A stretch of 64,000 nt of DNA, taken from positions 2,170,001 to 2,234,000 of the forward strand of contig NZ_JABBYJ010000001.1 in assembly GCF_012932565.1 (NCBI RefSeq), read 5' to 3'. Every line of letters begins with the position of its first letter. Position 1 is the stretch's first letter. The translations under genes were made by a program, and so were the position numbers. Origin of the DNA: Sneathiella limimaris. Its GTDB lineage: Bacteria; Pseudomonadota; Alphaproteobacteria; Sneathiellales; Sneathiellaceae. The notes below the pieces were generated by a model that saw only the letters and a list, made by a program, of their open reading frames with translations, did no database searches and was not told the DNA's origin. Shown here in pieces: positions 35,738 to 43,443 of the stretch.

Positions 35738-36084
35738 GTGGGTTAATATACCTCGAACTCAGGTTCGTCCTTAAAATAGGAAAGTAGCATACTTGATATA
35801 GTACGAATGCAGCCCGATTATGGTTGATTTTTCGGATCACACCCTTATCGCTCCTTTTCTCTAGGGACATCCATGATGTCGAGCGATTTTCCCACATAAG
35901 TATTTGTAAGTTTGAACGACGTTTTTAAATTTCGTCCAGCTTTTCGGCTTATCTAGAGCTGAAATAAACATTCGAAGTCGGTTCGGACGCCTTGACTTGG
36001 GGTCTGGAAGATTGGATGTTTACGAGTTGGTAAGATTTGGCGTTATAAGATTACTTGCTTAGGAAAGGAAGAGGAGTTGCGAAA
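35738..36084 (+). other. Long leader region of the flaG-like transcript, no gene
   Basis: About 345 bases between the predicted sigma-54 start point and the flaG-like ATG. I see only tiny frames (for example 13 codons from the ATG near 35820). A short GACATC/GATGTC inverted repeat is near 35866-35880. Together with the promoter region (35504-35737), this is a 581-base stretch without a gene. It could hold a regulatory RNA, but nothing in it proves this. Confidence 0.5.
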
Positions 36085-36456
36085 ATGGACGTAGCCCCAA
36101 TTTCAAAACCAGGTATCGGGATTTCAGATCCAAGATCTGCGAACGATACTCCGAGTGCTGGAGGTCCGAGTGAGGATGGATCAGTTGCTCTTAAGCCGGC
36201 CGAGTTTGAGCGGGAAAGTCAGATAGATGATCCAGTTCGCCGTGCGGAGCAAGCAATAGGTCCGTTTTTCGAGGATGAAGAGCAACCTTTAGGTCGCTTT
36301 TCTATTGATCAAGATTCAGATAGTGGACGTTTTGTTTACCGTCTGATCAATTCTGATACTGGTGAGATATTGAAACAATTTCCCGGAGACTATGTGCTTC
36401 GCCGGGTTGCTTATTATCGCGAGTTAGAAGGCCTTGCGGTTGACAATAAAGTCTAG
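36085..36456 (+). CDS. FlaG-like flagellar protein
   Basis: A 123-residue cytoplasmic protein. The N-terminal 75 residues are variable and acidic; the C-terminal 45 match the FlaG pattern: FVYRLINSDTGEILKQFPGD, then a helix VLRRVAYYRELEGLAVDNKV. FlaG proteins influence flagellar filament length in other bacteria. ATG 36085 has a strong ribosome site (GAGGAG, eight bases before). A sigma-54 promoter with three ftr-like elements lies upstream. Sequence GTCTAGGTTTCA at its end pairs with TGAAACCTAGAC downstream, so the stop codon sits inside a 12-bp stem (36451-36485). Confidence 0.75.
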   Translation: MDVAPISKPGIGISDPRSANDTPSAGGPSEDGSVALKPAEFERESQIDDPVRRAEQAIGPFFEDEEQPLGRFSIDQDSDSGRFVYRLINSDTGEILKQFPGDYVLRRVAYYRELEGLAVDNKV

Positions 36457-36485
36457 GTTTCACTCCTGGTGATTGAAACCTAGAC
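36451..36485. repeat. Perfect 12-bp inverted repeat containing the flaG-like stop codon
   Basis: GTCTAGGTTTCA (36451-36462) and TGAAACCTAGAC (36474-36485), 11-base loop. There is no T-run after it on the + strand, so it is not a standard terminator; it may protect the 3' end of the mRNA. Confidence 0.65.
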
Positions 36486-36565
36486 TGAAAAAATTATAGG
36501 CCTCACTTCGCGACATTCTTTGCGGTCCAATATCTCTAATTTTACTCAAAAATCCGCAAAATTTT

Positions 36566-37039
36566 TCAAATCACTTCGTTAAATGAAATCGAGCCACCGA
36601 GTGTGCGACTGTTTTTTGTTGCTGCTGAGGAATGAATGGACGCTGTTGCATTATACGTCTGCGGTGGCCCTTTCTTCTTAGCGACTTCATCAGCTACGGC
36701 TTTCACAATACCTTCGGTTACTGTTTTGACGGTTGAGAGCCGACGGAAGTGTGCATCAAGGATTTCATAAAATTTCTGGCTTGTTTCACGAAGCTGATCA
36801 ATATCTTCCTTTGGATAGGCTTTGTAATGATCCGGTGCAGATTTGAGCATCGTCATTTGCTGGTTGTAAATCGCAACAAGTCTGGTCTTCTCAGATTGAT
36901 TTTCAGTCATGGATTGAGCGCTATTGAGGGAAAGCAGCTCATTTTCAAACTCCAAAATCTGGCTCAGTCTGGAGATTTTTTCTTCCAACTCTTTTGGCGT
37001 GAGAAGGACAGGTTTACGTTGTTCATTTGAATATGTCAT
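36566..37039 (-). CDS. FlgN-like flagellar export chaperone
   Basis: A 157-residue mostly helical protein. The N-terminal pattern LEEKISRLSQILEFENELL with later LVAIYNQQMTMLK resembles FlgN-type chaperones that hold hook-associated proteins before export. The C-terminal tail, with YNATAS and GGSISFNEVI, is typical of the alphaproteobacterial form. The start follows the flgJ-like stop codon with no gap (TAAATG), and its ribosome site AGGAGGT is within flgJ. It is the last gene of flgI-flgJ-flgN. Confidence 0.72.
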   Translation of the reverse strand: MTYSNEQRKPVLLTPKELEEKISRLSQILEFENELLSLNSAQSMTENQSEKTRLVAIYNQQMTMLKSAPDHYKAYPKEDIDQLRETSQKFYEILDAHFRRLSTVKTVTEGIVKAVADEVAKKKGPPQTYNATASIHSSAATKNSRTLGGSISFNEVI

Positions 37040-37348
37040 TTAGACCTCCTGCAGGGCTAGAATTTCGCGATACACCATCTCGGCGATACCAACGCCACCC
37101 TGGCGGCTCATGGATTTGGCGTACTCATCGTTCAGCATGGAGCGAAAAACTTTTTCTGACTCTCCGCCACCGAATGTCTTGTCAGGCTGTAGTCCAGAAG
37201 ACATGTGGTTGAACATTTGGCTGATAAAGAAGGCTTCAAACTCTTCTGCCGTTTGTTTGGCTTTCAGATCAACCGGCTTGGCGGTTTTTCCTGTAGCCTG
37301 GGTCGCTTGGGTTGCAGCGGCCGTTGCATGTGATAAATAATCAGTCAT
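37040..37348 (-). CDS. flgJ: Short FlgJ-like rod-binding protein
   Basis: A 102-residue protein matching the N-terminal rod-cap domain of FlgJ: AEEFEAFFISQMFNHMSSGL, then EKVFRSMLNDEYAKSMSRQG and IAEMVYREIL. It lacks the muramidase domain of enteric FlgJ, as is normal in alphaproteobacteria; the peptidoglycan-cutting job is then done by a separate enzyme. Start overlaps the flgI stop by one base (TAATG). Confidence 0.9.
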   Translation of the reverse strand: MTDYLSHATAAATQATQATGKTAKPVDLKAKQTAEEFEAFFISQMFNHMSSGLQPDKTFGGGESEKVFRSMLNDEYAKSMSRQGGVGIAEMVYREILALQEV

Positions 37349-38517
37349 TACATTAGCTCTATTTCTGCTTGGAGGGCTCCTGCAGCCTTGATGGCTTGCA
37401 GGATGGAAATCATGTCTCTTGGGCCAATACCCAGTGCATTAAGTCCATCAACGAGATCCTGAAGGCGAACCCCGGAATTGAGGACAGTCAGTTTTCGGTC
37501 ACCATCTTCTTCAACCTCAACAGTAGTTCTCGGAACTGTTACAGTTTCGCCGGTTTCCGCAAAGGGACCTGGTTGAGAAACTTGTGGTGTTTCGGTGATG
37601 CGAACGGTCAGGTTTCCTTGAGCAATCGCAACCGTATCTACTTTCACGTCTTTTCCGATAACGATGATGCCGGATTGTTCGTCAATGACTACCCGGGCCA
37701 TTTGATCAGGCTCGACCATTAATTGCTCGATATCTGTCAATAGGCTGACCATGTCATCGCGTTGACTGCCCTGGAGGTTCAGGACGACTGTTGATGGGTC
37801 TGTTGATTTGGCGACTTTTGTGCCAATAAATTTATTGATTGCCTCTTCGACCCGGCGGGAAGTTGTGAAATCTGGGTTGCGAAGTGAAATGCGCAGTGTC
37901 GTCAAGCTAGACAGATCAAAGCCAAGTTCACGCTCAACAATTGCACCGTTCGCGATCCGACCAGCTGTTGGAACACCTTTGGTCACGGTTTCCGCCTCGC
38001 CGCCCGCAGAGAAACCCGCAACAGTAACGGACCCTTGGGCAACAGCGTAAACCTCACCGTCAGCGGCAAGGAGTGGGGTGACAACCAGTGTACCTCCCAA
38101 AAGGCTTTCAGCATCGCCAATGGAACTGATTGAAACGTCAATTCGAGTACCTTGACGGGCGAATGGGGGCAGGGTAGCCGTGACAACCACAGCGGCAACA
38201 TTATCTGTTTTAGACTCAGCGTCCCTCGTGTTGACGCCCAATCTTTCCAGCATGGCTGTCAGACTTTGCTCAGTAAATGGGGAGTTGTTAAGGGAGTCGC
38301 CCGAACCGTTTAGGCCGACAACAAGCCCATATCCAACGAGAATGTTTTCCCGAATACCTTCAAAGTCGGCGATATCTTTCACGCGAGAAGCTGCAAGCGC
38401 TGTAGGGCTATTCATTGCAAAAATGGCAAGAATGGCAATAATTCTTCCGGCGAGGCCCGATGGCTTCAAGGCCACTTTCAAACAGGTTTGAATGTTATCA
38501 AATATGTTGCGTTTCAT
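37348..38517 (-). CDS. flgI: Flagellar P-ring protein FlgI
   Basis: A 389-residue periplasmic protein, assembling the P-ring around the rod in the peptidoglycan layer. A signal peptide spans about the first 42 residues (ends TALAASRVKD). The conserved start of the mature protein, VKDIADFEGIRENILVGYGL, leads to VGLNGSGDS. The end DGLNALGIGPRDMISILQAIK followed by KAAGALQAEIELM is the family's C-terminus. A sigma-54 promoter lies 64 to 78 bases upstream. Confidence 0.96.
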   Translation of the reverse strand: MKRNIFDNIQTCLKVALKPSGLAGRIIAILAIFAMNSPTALAASRVKDIADFEGIRENILVGYGLVVGLNGSGDSLNNSPFTEQSLTAMLERLGVNTRDAESKTDNVAAVVVTATLPPFARQGTRIDVSISSIGDAESLLGGTLVVTPLLAADGEVYAVAQGSVTVAGFSAGGEAETVTKGVPTAGRIANGAIVERELGFDLSSLTTLRISLRNPDFTTSRRVEEAINKFIGTKVAKSTDPSTVVLNLQGSQRDDMVSLLTDIEQLMVEPDQMARVVIDEQSGIIVIGKDVKVDTVAIAQGNLTVRITETPQVSQPGPFAETGETVTVPRTTVEVEEDGDRKLTVLNSGVRLQDLVDGLNALGIGPRDMISILQAIKAAGALQAEIELM

Positions 38518-38580
38518 CTGTACCCAACTCTTTTTCTAAGAGACGTGATGGTGTCAAAATAAATACTCGCAACAATCAAT

Positions 38581-38595
38581 GCGAATTCCGTGCCA
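38581..38595 (-). promoter_or_regulatory. Sigma-54 promoter of the flgI operon
   Basis: On the minus strand TGGCACGGAATTCGC fits TGGCACG-N4-TTGC with one change (TCGC in place of TTGC). The spacing of the key GG and GC is exact. It drives flgI-flgJ-flgN. Confidence 0.75.
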
Positions 38596-38666
38596 AATCA
38601 GATGCGATTTAAGTGGTTGATAAATATGGATATTTTTTTGGGTCTGTCGTTGTAAAATTGCCGCTC

Positions 38667-38726
38667 GGTAACTATTTCCTGTCTGCTCGGCAATTTTAAC
38701 CTCTTGATATTTTGGTAAAAAAGACC
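38667..38726. promoter_or_regulatory. Cluster of ftr-like elements between flgI and fliX
   Basis: The best copy is GGTAAAAAAGACC (38714-38726), in a 17-base palindrome TTGGTAAAAAAGACCAA. Two weaker ones are GGTAACTATTTCC (38667-38679) and GGCAATTTTAACC (38689-38701). They lie 72 to 145 bases upstream of the flgI sigma-54 promoter and also just before fliX, which could thus be regulated from the same sites. Confidence 0.55.
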
Positions 38727-38774
38727 AACAGTACCAATAGGATACGTTGTAAATTATGACGAGTGGTGACTTGT

Positions 38775-39197
38775 ATGAGCATGAGAGTCTCAGGACCTGG
38801 CAGAGTTGGCTCTACTCAGAAATCTAAAGGGTCTAAATCTGCTTCAAAGGTTGAGGGCAAGTTTGTTGTTCCCTCAGACAGCTCTGATGTGCAAACGACA
38901 AGTAATGTATCCTCTTCTTCTCCTATCGCTTCGGTGGATGCAATTGTCGCTCTTCAGGGTGTGGAAGATTCTGTTTCCAAAAATAAGAAAGCTGTGATGC
39001 GGGGGCAGGACCTTCTTGCGCGTCTGGAAGAAATTCGCCATGGCTTACTAATTGGAGCGATTCCGGTAGAACGTCTCAAGCAACTTCAGAGCACATTGTC
39101 GCAGATGAATGTTGAGGCAGAAGATCCAAATCTTGCCGAAATAATTGGCGATATTGAACTCCGCGCCGCGGTAGAACTGGCGAAACTCGGCTATTGA
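38775..39197 (+). CDS. fliX: FliX, flagellar assembly regulator
   Basis: A 140-residue protein matching Caulobacter FliX: MRVSGPG near the start, SVDAIVALQGVED in the middle, then AVMRGQDLLARLEEIRHGLL and DIELRAAVELAKLGY at the end. FliX works with the sigma-54 activator FlbD to couple early flagellar assembly to late gene expression. ATG 38775 or 38781 are both possible; GAGTGG before 38775 favours the first. It is divergent from flgI. Confidence 0.85.
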   Translation: MSMRVSGPGRVGSTQKSKGSKSASKVEGKFVVPSDSSDVQTTSNVSSSSPIASVDAIVALQGVEDSVSKNKKAVMRGQDLLARLEEIRHGLLIGAIPVERLKQLQSTLSQMNVEAEDPNLAEIIGDIELRAAVELAKLGY

Positions 39198-39335
39198 TCC
39201 CAATTTGAGACCTTTGTCATATTTTTTTACAAAATATGCGTTTATCATTTCCGTATAACATACAATGTATGATATAGACCGACATCTAAAATTTAGATGT
39301 TCTAGAATTTAATTTGCGCTATTTGGAGTTGCGTA

Positions 39336-39752
39336 ATGAACGTTCATTTATCCGATGATTACAGGCCATCCGAGGACGAGCCGTTCATGAACTCTCGTCA
39401 ACAGGAGTACTTCAGAAATAAACTGCTGAAGTGGAGAGCTGAAATCCTCGCAGATGCGAACCAAACGATTACGAACCTGCAAGAGGAAACCGTTAAGGAA
39501 CCTGATATTGCAGATCGTGCCTCAACTGAATCCGAAAGAGCCCTTGAGCTTCGTACTCGGGATCGCCAGCGGAAATTGATCGGTAAGATCGATGCAGCGC
39601 TGCGGCGGATCGACGAGGGCATCTACGGTTATTGTGATGAGACCGGGGAGCCTATCTCTCTGAAACGCCTCGAGGCAAGACCAGTTGCGACACTGAGTCT
39701 AGAAGCGCAAGAGCGACATGAACGCCGCGAAAAAGTCTACCGGGATGACTAG
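39336..39752 (+). CDS. dksA: DksA-type transcription factor, single-cysteine zinc-finger form
   Basis: A 138-residue protein that binds RNA polymerase through its secondary channel, acting with ppGpp. The coiled coil contains PDIADRAST with the tip acidic pair (D-x-x-D form). The zinc-finger region reads YGYCDETGEPISLKRLEARP with one Cys only, in place of four in E. coli; this is usual for alphaproteobacterial DksA, which may not bind zinc. The gene lies inside the flagellar cluster between fliX and flgH and ends with a strong terminator. Confidence 0.92.
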   Translation: MNVHLSDDYRPSEDEPFMNSRQQEYFRNKLLKWRAEILADANQTITNLQEETVKEPDIADRASTESERALELRTRDRQRKLIGKIDAALRRIDEGIYGYCDETGEPISLKRLEARPVATLSLEAQERHERREKVYRDD

Positions 39753-39755
39753 TTA

Positions 39756-39790
39756 AAAAAAAGCCGACGAATTTCTCGTCGGCTTTTTTT
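39756..39790 (+). terminator. Terminator between dksA and flgH (bidirectional)
   Basis: Stem AAGCCGACGA / TCGTCGGCTT with five-base loop, flanked by a run of eight A on the left and seven T on the right. It can stop dksA rightward and the flgF-G-A-H operon leftward. Confidence 0.92.
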
Positions 39791-39810
39791 ATTGGGCTTT
39801 CTGCGTTCTA

Positions 39811-40572
39811 TTAGAACGGGAATATGATGTCGAATAGCTGCTGTCCATAGCGGGCTTGCTGGACGTCTGTTAAATGTCCTCTTCCGCCGTATGCGACGCG
39901 TGCTTCTGCTATTTTTGAGCTCGCAATTGTGTTGCTTGAGGTAATGTCTTCTGGCCGAATGACGCCTGTGATGTACAGATCACGGCTTTCAAAGTTCACG
40001 CGAACTTCCTGGCGGCCAGAAATTACCATATTTCCATTTGGCAAGACCTGAGTGACGATGGCGGCTATCTCCATTTCGATAGTCTCGTTACGTGTTACCG
40101 CACCGCTTCCGTCTACTGAATGGGTGCTGCCGAGATCTGCAGCTGTTTCTGGTGCAACAGCTTCAGGGAAGATTTTGGACAATTGAGATTCTAATCCCAG
40201 CAGGTTAGTGATGCCCGCTTCTTCAGAGCTTGTCCGAGAAGTGGATGTTGAATTATTCAGCGTTGCCTGGTCTGCAATTTCGACAACGACTGTCAGGATG
40301 TCACCAATCCGGTTCGCCCGCTGATCTTTAAAGAAGGCGCGTGATCCTGGTCTCCACAGGGAATTGGCTTGTTGAATTACAGGTTCAGGCCGCGGCATTG
40401 GCAGAGAAACTGGTTTATAATTTTTCTCAGAAACAGGATTGTCGATCTTGGAAAGAGGAGGTGCCTCTCCGATAGCGGCAATGCGGCTGTATGCGTTACA
40501 TCCAGCAAGAGCGGTTCCTAGTCCGAACAACAGGGCGGCTTTTGCGAGTGTTTTCATGTTCAGGTGGGTCAT
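39811..40572 (-). CDS. flgH: Flagellar L-ring protein FlgH (lipoprotein)
   Basis: A 253-residue outer-membrane lipoprotein forming the L-ring. The lipobox LAGC puts the lipidated cysteine at residue 25. SLWRPGSRAFFKDQRANRIGDILTV (in part), then TNSTSTSRTSSEEA-type repeats and the C-terminal GRGHLTDVQQARYGQQLFD fit the family. ATG 40572 has GGAG eight bases before it; ATG 40557 is the alternative. It is the last gene of flgF-G-A-H. Confidence 0.95.
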   Translation of the reverse strand: MTHLNMKTLAKAALLFGLGTALAGCNAYSRIAAIGEAPPLSKIDNPVSEKNYKPVSLPMPRPEPVIQQANSLWRPGSRAFFKDQRANRIGDILTVVVEIADQATLNNSTSTSRTSSEEAGITNLLGLESQLSKIFPEAVAPETAADLGSTHSVDGSGAVTRNETIEMEIAAIVTQVLPNGNMVISGRQEVRVNFESRDLYITGVIRPEDITSSNTIASSKIAEARVAYGGRGHLTDVQQARYGQQLFDIIFPF

Positions 40573-40594
40573 CTTCTAATCTCCACTTATTGGA

Positions 40595-41554
40595 TTACTG
40601 AATGCCAGCCAACAATTGCTGGGCAGTTACAATTCTGACTTCTTGGTCGCTGATAATCTCAGCCTGGATAGGTTTCCGACTTGCGATATTTTCAACCCGG
40701 ATCACATCACCTGTGGATCCGCTTTCGAGCGCACGCCCTGTAATTGACAGAGCAAGTCCACCGCGTTTTAAGGTGACAGAAACAAGTTTCCCCTTAGAGA
40801 TGGTTACGGGTTCACCAAGATTATTAAGGCTGATCGTGCCGCCAGTACGAATAGTCCGCTTAGGGGCTTTACCGATTACATCTTCAATCCGCAGTGCGAT
40901 GTTTCTTTTAACCTTGCTCGCTCGGACTGGCTTGTAGTCAATATTCTCTTCTGTGATTTCATCACCAGCGACAATGAGCTTGGAGGTTATAGGAACCATA
41001 ATCTGTGGGTAGAAGTTGCCCGATACTCTGAAGCGGCGAGGGCTGTCTGAATTCGCTGGAGCAACAAGCACTGCAACAAAGGTTTCTTTATCCCGATTGT
41101 ATGAAATCGTTTCAACCGCAGCCAAAGGATCTTCTGTAAGAGCAACAGTTATCCGCTGTGTGTGACGCCCCATGACAACCTCAAATTCAGAAGTTCCCAT
41201 TTCAAGCTCCAGTGTGTTTCGGATCTCTTGAAGAATTTGTTGCTCAGGAATTTGTTGCCCTTGTCTATGGACAACGATCTGACTGATGGATTGTTGCGGC
41301 AGCCATTTCAGACCGTGCTTATTGGCAACAAATGCAAGAGAGGATGCATTGAAGACAATACTTTTGCCTGGGAGTGGGGCTGTCGCGATTACGTAATCAG
41401 ATTTTCCTTCGGCACCATGAAAAACATCTCCAAAGGTCACGCTTTCACCTTCAACCACAATATTGTGTTTCAAGGTCACTTGTGCGGCAGCAGCTGAGTA
41501 GGCAAAACTTGCCATGCTAATCAACACTGCTATTAATTTTGTGAAATGCTTCAT
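40595..41554 (-). CDS. flgA: FlgA, P-ring assembly chaperone
   Basis: A 319-residue periplasmic protein with a signal peptide (ends AYSAAAAQ). It helps FlgI assemble into the P-ring. The C-terminal half has the SAF domain: VPITSKLIVAGDEITEENI, then IGKAPKRTIRTGGTISLNNL and RGGLALSITGRALESGSTGD, which fit the family. It is longer than enteric FlgA (about 220 residues), as usual in alphaproteobacteria. Confidence 0.9.
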   Translation of the reverse strand: MKHFTKLIAVLISMASFAYSAAAAQVTLKHNIVVEGESVTFGDVFHGAEGKSDYVIATAPLPGKSIVFNASSLAFVANKHGLKWLPQQSISQIVVHRQGQQIPEQQILQEIRNTLELEMGTSEFEVVMGRHTQRITVALTEDPLAAVETISYNRDKETFVAVLVAPANSDSPRRFRVSGNFYPQIMVPITSKLIVAGDEITEENIDYKPVRASKVKRNIALRIEDVIGKAPKRTIRTGGTISLNNLGEPVTISKGKLVSVTLKRGGLALSITGRALESGSTGDVIRVENIASRKPIQAEIISDQEVRIVTAQQLLAGIQ

Positions 41555-41587
41555 GGTTTCAATCCTCTATATTAAGAGATTTTCGGC

Positions 41588-42373
41588 TTATCTAAGCTGA
41601 TTGGTTACAGACATCATTTCGTCTGCTGTCGTAATAACTTTTGAGTTCATTTCGTAGGCTCGCTGGGCGCTGATGAGGGCTGTAATTTCACCCACAGCAT
41701 TCACGTTGGAGCTTTCCAGATATCCTTGGCGAATTGTACCAAAACCAACGGAGCCTGGAGCTCCTGTGCTAGGGGCGCCTGATGCAGTACTTTCTTTGTA
41801 AAGGTTTTCACCTAATGGCTGCAGGCCAGCTTCATTGAAGAAAATTGACAGATCGAGCTGTCCAACTGTCTGCAGGTCTACCTGACCATCGATTTTAACC
41901 TGGACTTCACCGCTAGAGTTGACGGTTACGCTCAAGGCATCCTGTGGTACGGAAATGGATGGCAAAACGCTATATCCATCCTGCGTTACAATCTCGCCAG
42001 TTGGGCTGATCTGAAATGATCCAGCCCGAGTGTAAGCTTCTTCCCCTGATGGAAGCAGAACCCGGAAGAAACCGTCGCCCTGTATGGCCAAGTCGTATGT
42101 GTTGCCGGTGGATTCCATACCACCCTGATCAGTAATCCGATAGACGGATGCCGCTTTAACACCAACACCGATCTGAATACCGGATGGGACAATCGTACCA
42201 GCATCGGAAGATGAGGCGCCAGCCCGACGCAGATCTTGATAGAGAAGATCCTGAAATTCAGCTCTTTGCCGTTTAAAGCCGGTTGTTGTCATGTTGGCAA
42301 TGTTGTTGGAGATCACATCTACATTGAGCTGCTGAGCCAACATGCCAGTTGCTGCTGTTCCAAGTGCACGCAT
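41588..42373 (-). CDS. flgG: Flagellar distal rod protein FlgG
   Basis: A 261-residue rod protein, exported by the flagellar type III system without a cleaved signal. The N-terminal motif is ALGTAATGMLAQQLNVDVIS with NNIANMTTTGFKRQRA; the C-terminal helix ends QRAYEMNSKVITTADEMMS. QGYLESSNVNAV is the standard motif near the end. Length matches FlgG (about 260). Confidence 0.96.
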   Translation of the reverse strand: MRALGTAATGMLAQQLNVDVISNNIANMTTTGFKRQRAEFQDLLYQDLRRAGASSSDAGTIVPSGIQIGVGVKAASVYRITDQGGMESTGNTYDLAIQGDGFFRVLLPSGEEAYTRAGSFQISPTGEIVTQDGYSVLPSISVPQDALSVTVNSSGEVQVKIDGQVDLQTVGQLDLSIFFNEAGLQPLGENLYKESTASGAPSTGAPGSVGFGTIRQGYLESSNVNAVGEITALISAQRAYEMNSKVITTADEMMSVTNQLR

Positions 42374-42387
42374 ACTTATACCCTCTC

Positions 42388-43110
42388 TTAGTTCATTGCA
42401 GGCAGTGTATCGACTGCCTTCATTTGCAGTTCATGCTCAGCGTCCAGAAGTTTCTGGGCGGACTCATAAGCACGAAGAATTTCAATCATTGTGGTCATTT
42501 CCAGAATTGGATTGACATTGGAGCTTTCCAGACTTCCTTGCAGAACTTTTGCATTCGGGGCCGGAAACGGATTTTCCCGTCCAGCATCGTAATAACCGTT
42601 ACCGACTTGTGTCAGGAGCTGGTTGTTGTCGAAAGTGACGAGTTCGAGCTTCAGAACATCTTCTGTACCAAGGTTGATCGTTCCGTCAGCAGCAACTTCG
42701 ATGTCTGGATTTGTCAAGTCGACTTGAATGGTATCGTTGCCTTCATCGACAACAAAGTCGCCATTGCTGGTAACCAGGAACCCTTCAGGGTCTAGTTTGA
42801 AGTTACCATTGCGGGTGTAGCGAATTCCTTCTTCTGTCCGGACTGTAAAGAAACCGTCACCAGCGATCGCAAAATCGAGTGGCCGGTTTGTGCCATAAAT
42901 CCGACCTTCGCTTTGATCGTGATAGACACCATAGTCCTGAACAAAAGAGATCTTGGCATTGGGCTGATCCTTTTGCAGATATTCTTCAAATACCGGGCTG
43001 ACGCTCTTAAATGAGGTCGTTGACATGTTAGCCAGGTTATTTGCGACGATGTCCAGGTGCCTTTTTAGCGCCATTTGTTGGGACAAGCCGACATATACTG
43101 CATTCTCCAT
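42388..43110 (-). CDS. flgF: Flagellar proximal rod protein FlgF
   Basis: A 240-residue rod protein. VGLSQQMALKRHLDIVANNL with ANMSTTSFK is the N-terminal rod/hook motif, and LQGSLESSNVNPILEMTTM the C-terminal one. Length fits FlgF. It is the first gene of flgF-G-A-H; a sigma-54 promoter starts 45 bases upstream. Confidence 0.94.
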   Translation of the reverse strand: MENAVYVGLSQQMALKRHLDIVANNLANMSTTSFKSVSPVFEEYLQKDQPNAKISFVQDYGVYHDQSEGRIYGTNRPLDFAIAGDGFFTVRTEEGIRYTRNGNFKLDPEGFLVTSNGDFVVDEGNDTIQVDLTNPDIEVAADGTINLGTEDVLKLELVTFDNNQLLTQVGNGYYDAGRENPFPAPNAKVLQGSLESSNVNPILEMTTMIEILRAYESAQKLLDAEHELQMKAVDTLPAMN

Positions 43111-43126
43111 TTAACTCCGCCTTTCT

Positions 43127-43267
43127 GGCAAAAATTACACTTGCCACCTTTAATGCATAAGGCGTGCCAAAAATATTATTCATATAAAACAATGACTTAT
43201 GAAATTCGTGTGATCGGAAGAGGGACTGTAAGCTGAACAAAATTCCGATTAGTCGGTAATTTTTGCC
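43127..43267. promoter_or_regulatory. ftr-like elements between flgF and fliL
   Basis: GGTAATTTTTGCC (43255-43267; reads GGCAAAAATTACC on the minus strand) lies about 86 bases upstream of the flgF sigma-54 promoter, a fitting enhancer place. GGCAAAAATTACA (43127-43139) lies just downstream of the same promoter, where a bound protein would block it. This gap (43111-43443, 333 bases) holds no gene and must also contain the fliL promoter, which I could not identify. Confidence 0.55.
43155..43169 (-). promoter_or_regulatory. Sigma-54 promoter of the flgF operon
   Basis: On the minus strand TGGCACGCCTTATGC fits TGGCACG-N4-TTGC with one change (ATGC). The spacing of GG and GC is exact. Transcription should start near 43144. 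Confidence 0.75.
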
Positions 43268-43443
43268 ACCTTTATCTCAAGACAGAGGAGATCAATGTGT
43301 GGGTAATTAGTTACGGTTGCATTTTGCGAGAGCTATAATATCAAAAAAGCTATACAAAGCTTTCATTGGAAACTTATTATTAACCAAGTTTATTTAGAGT
43401 TAGAGCATCTGTAACAGACAAATAGTTGTGGGACCGGTACCTA

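Noticed and set aside
35646-35897. 83-codon leftward open frame under the sigma-54 promoter
   Set aside because: It lies across the promoter and leader of the flaG-like gene and has no domain or ribosome site.
43305-43330. GGTTGCATTTTGC before fliL as a sigma-54 promoter
   Set aside because: The distance between GG and GC is one base too short and the -24 box is poor.
43375-43400. CtrA-like TTAA-N7-TATT upstream of fliL
   Set aside because: The second half does not match; too weak to call, although the fliL promoter remains unidentified.
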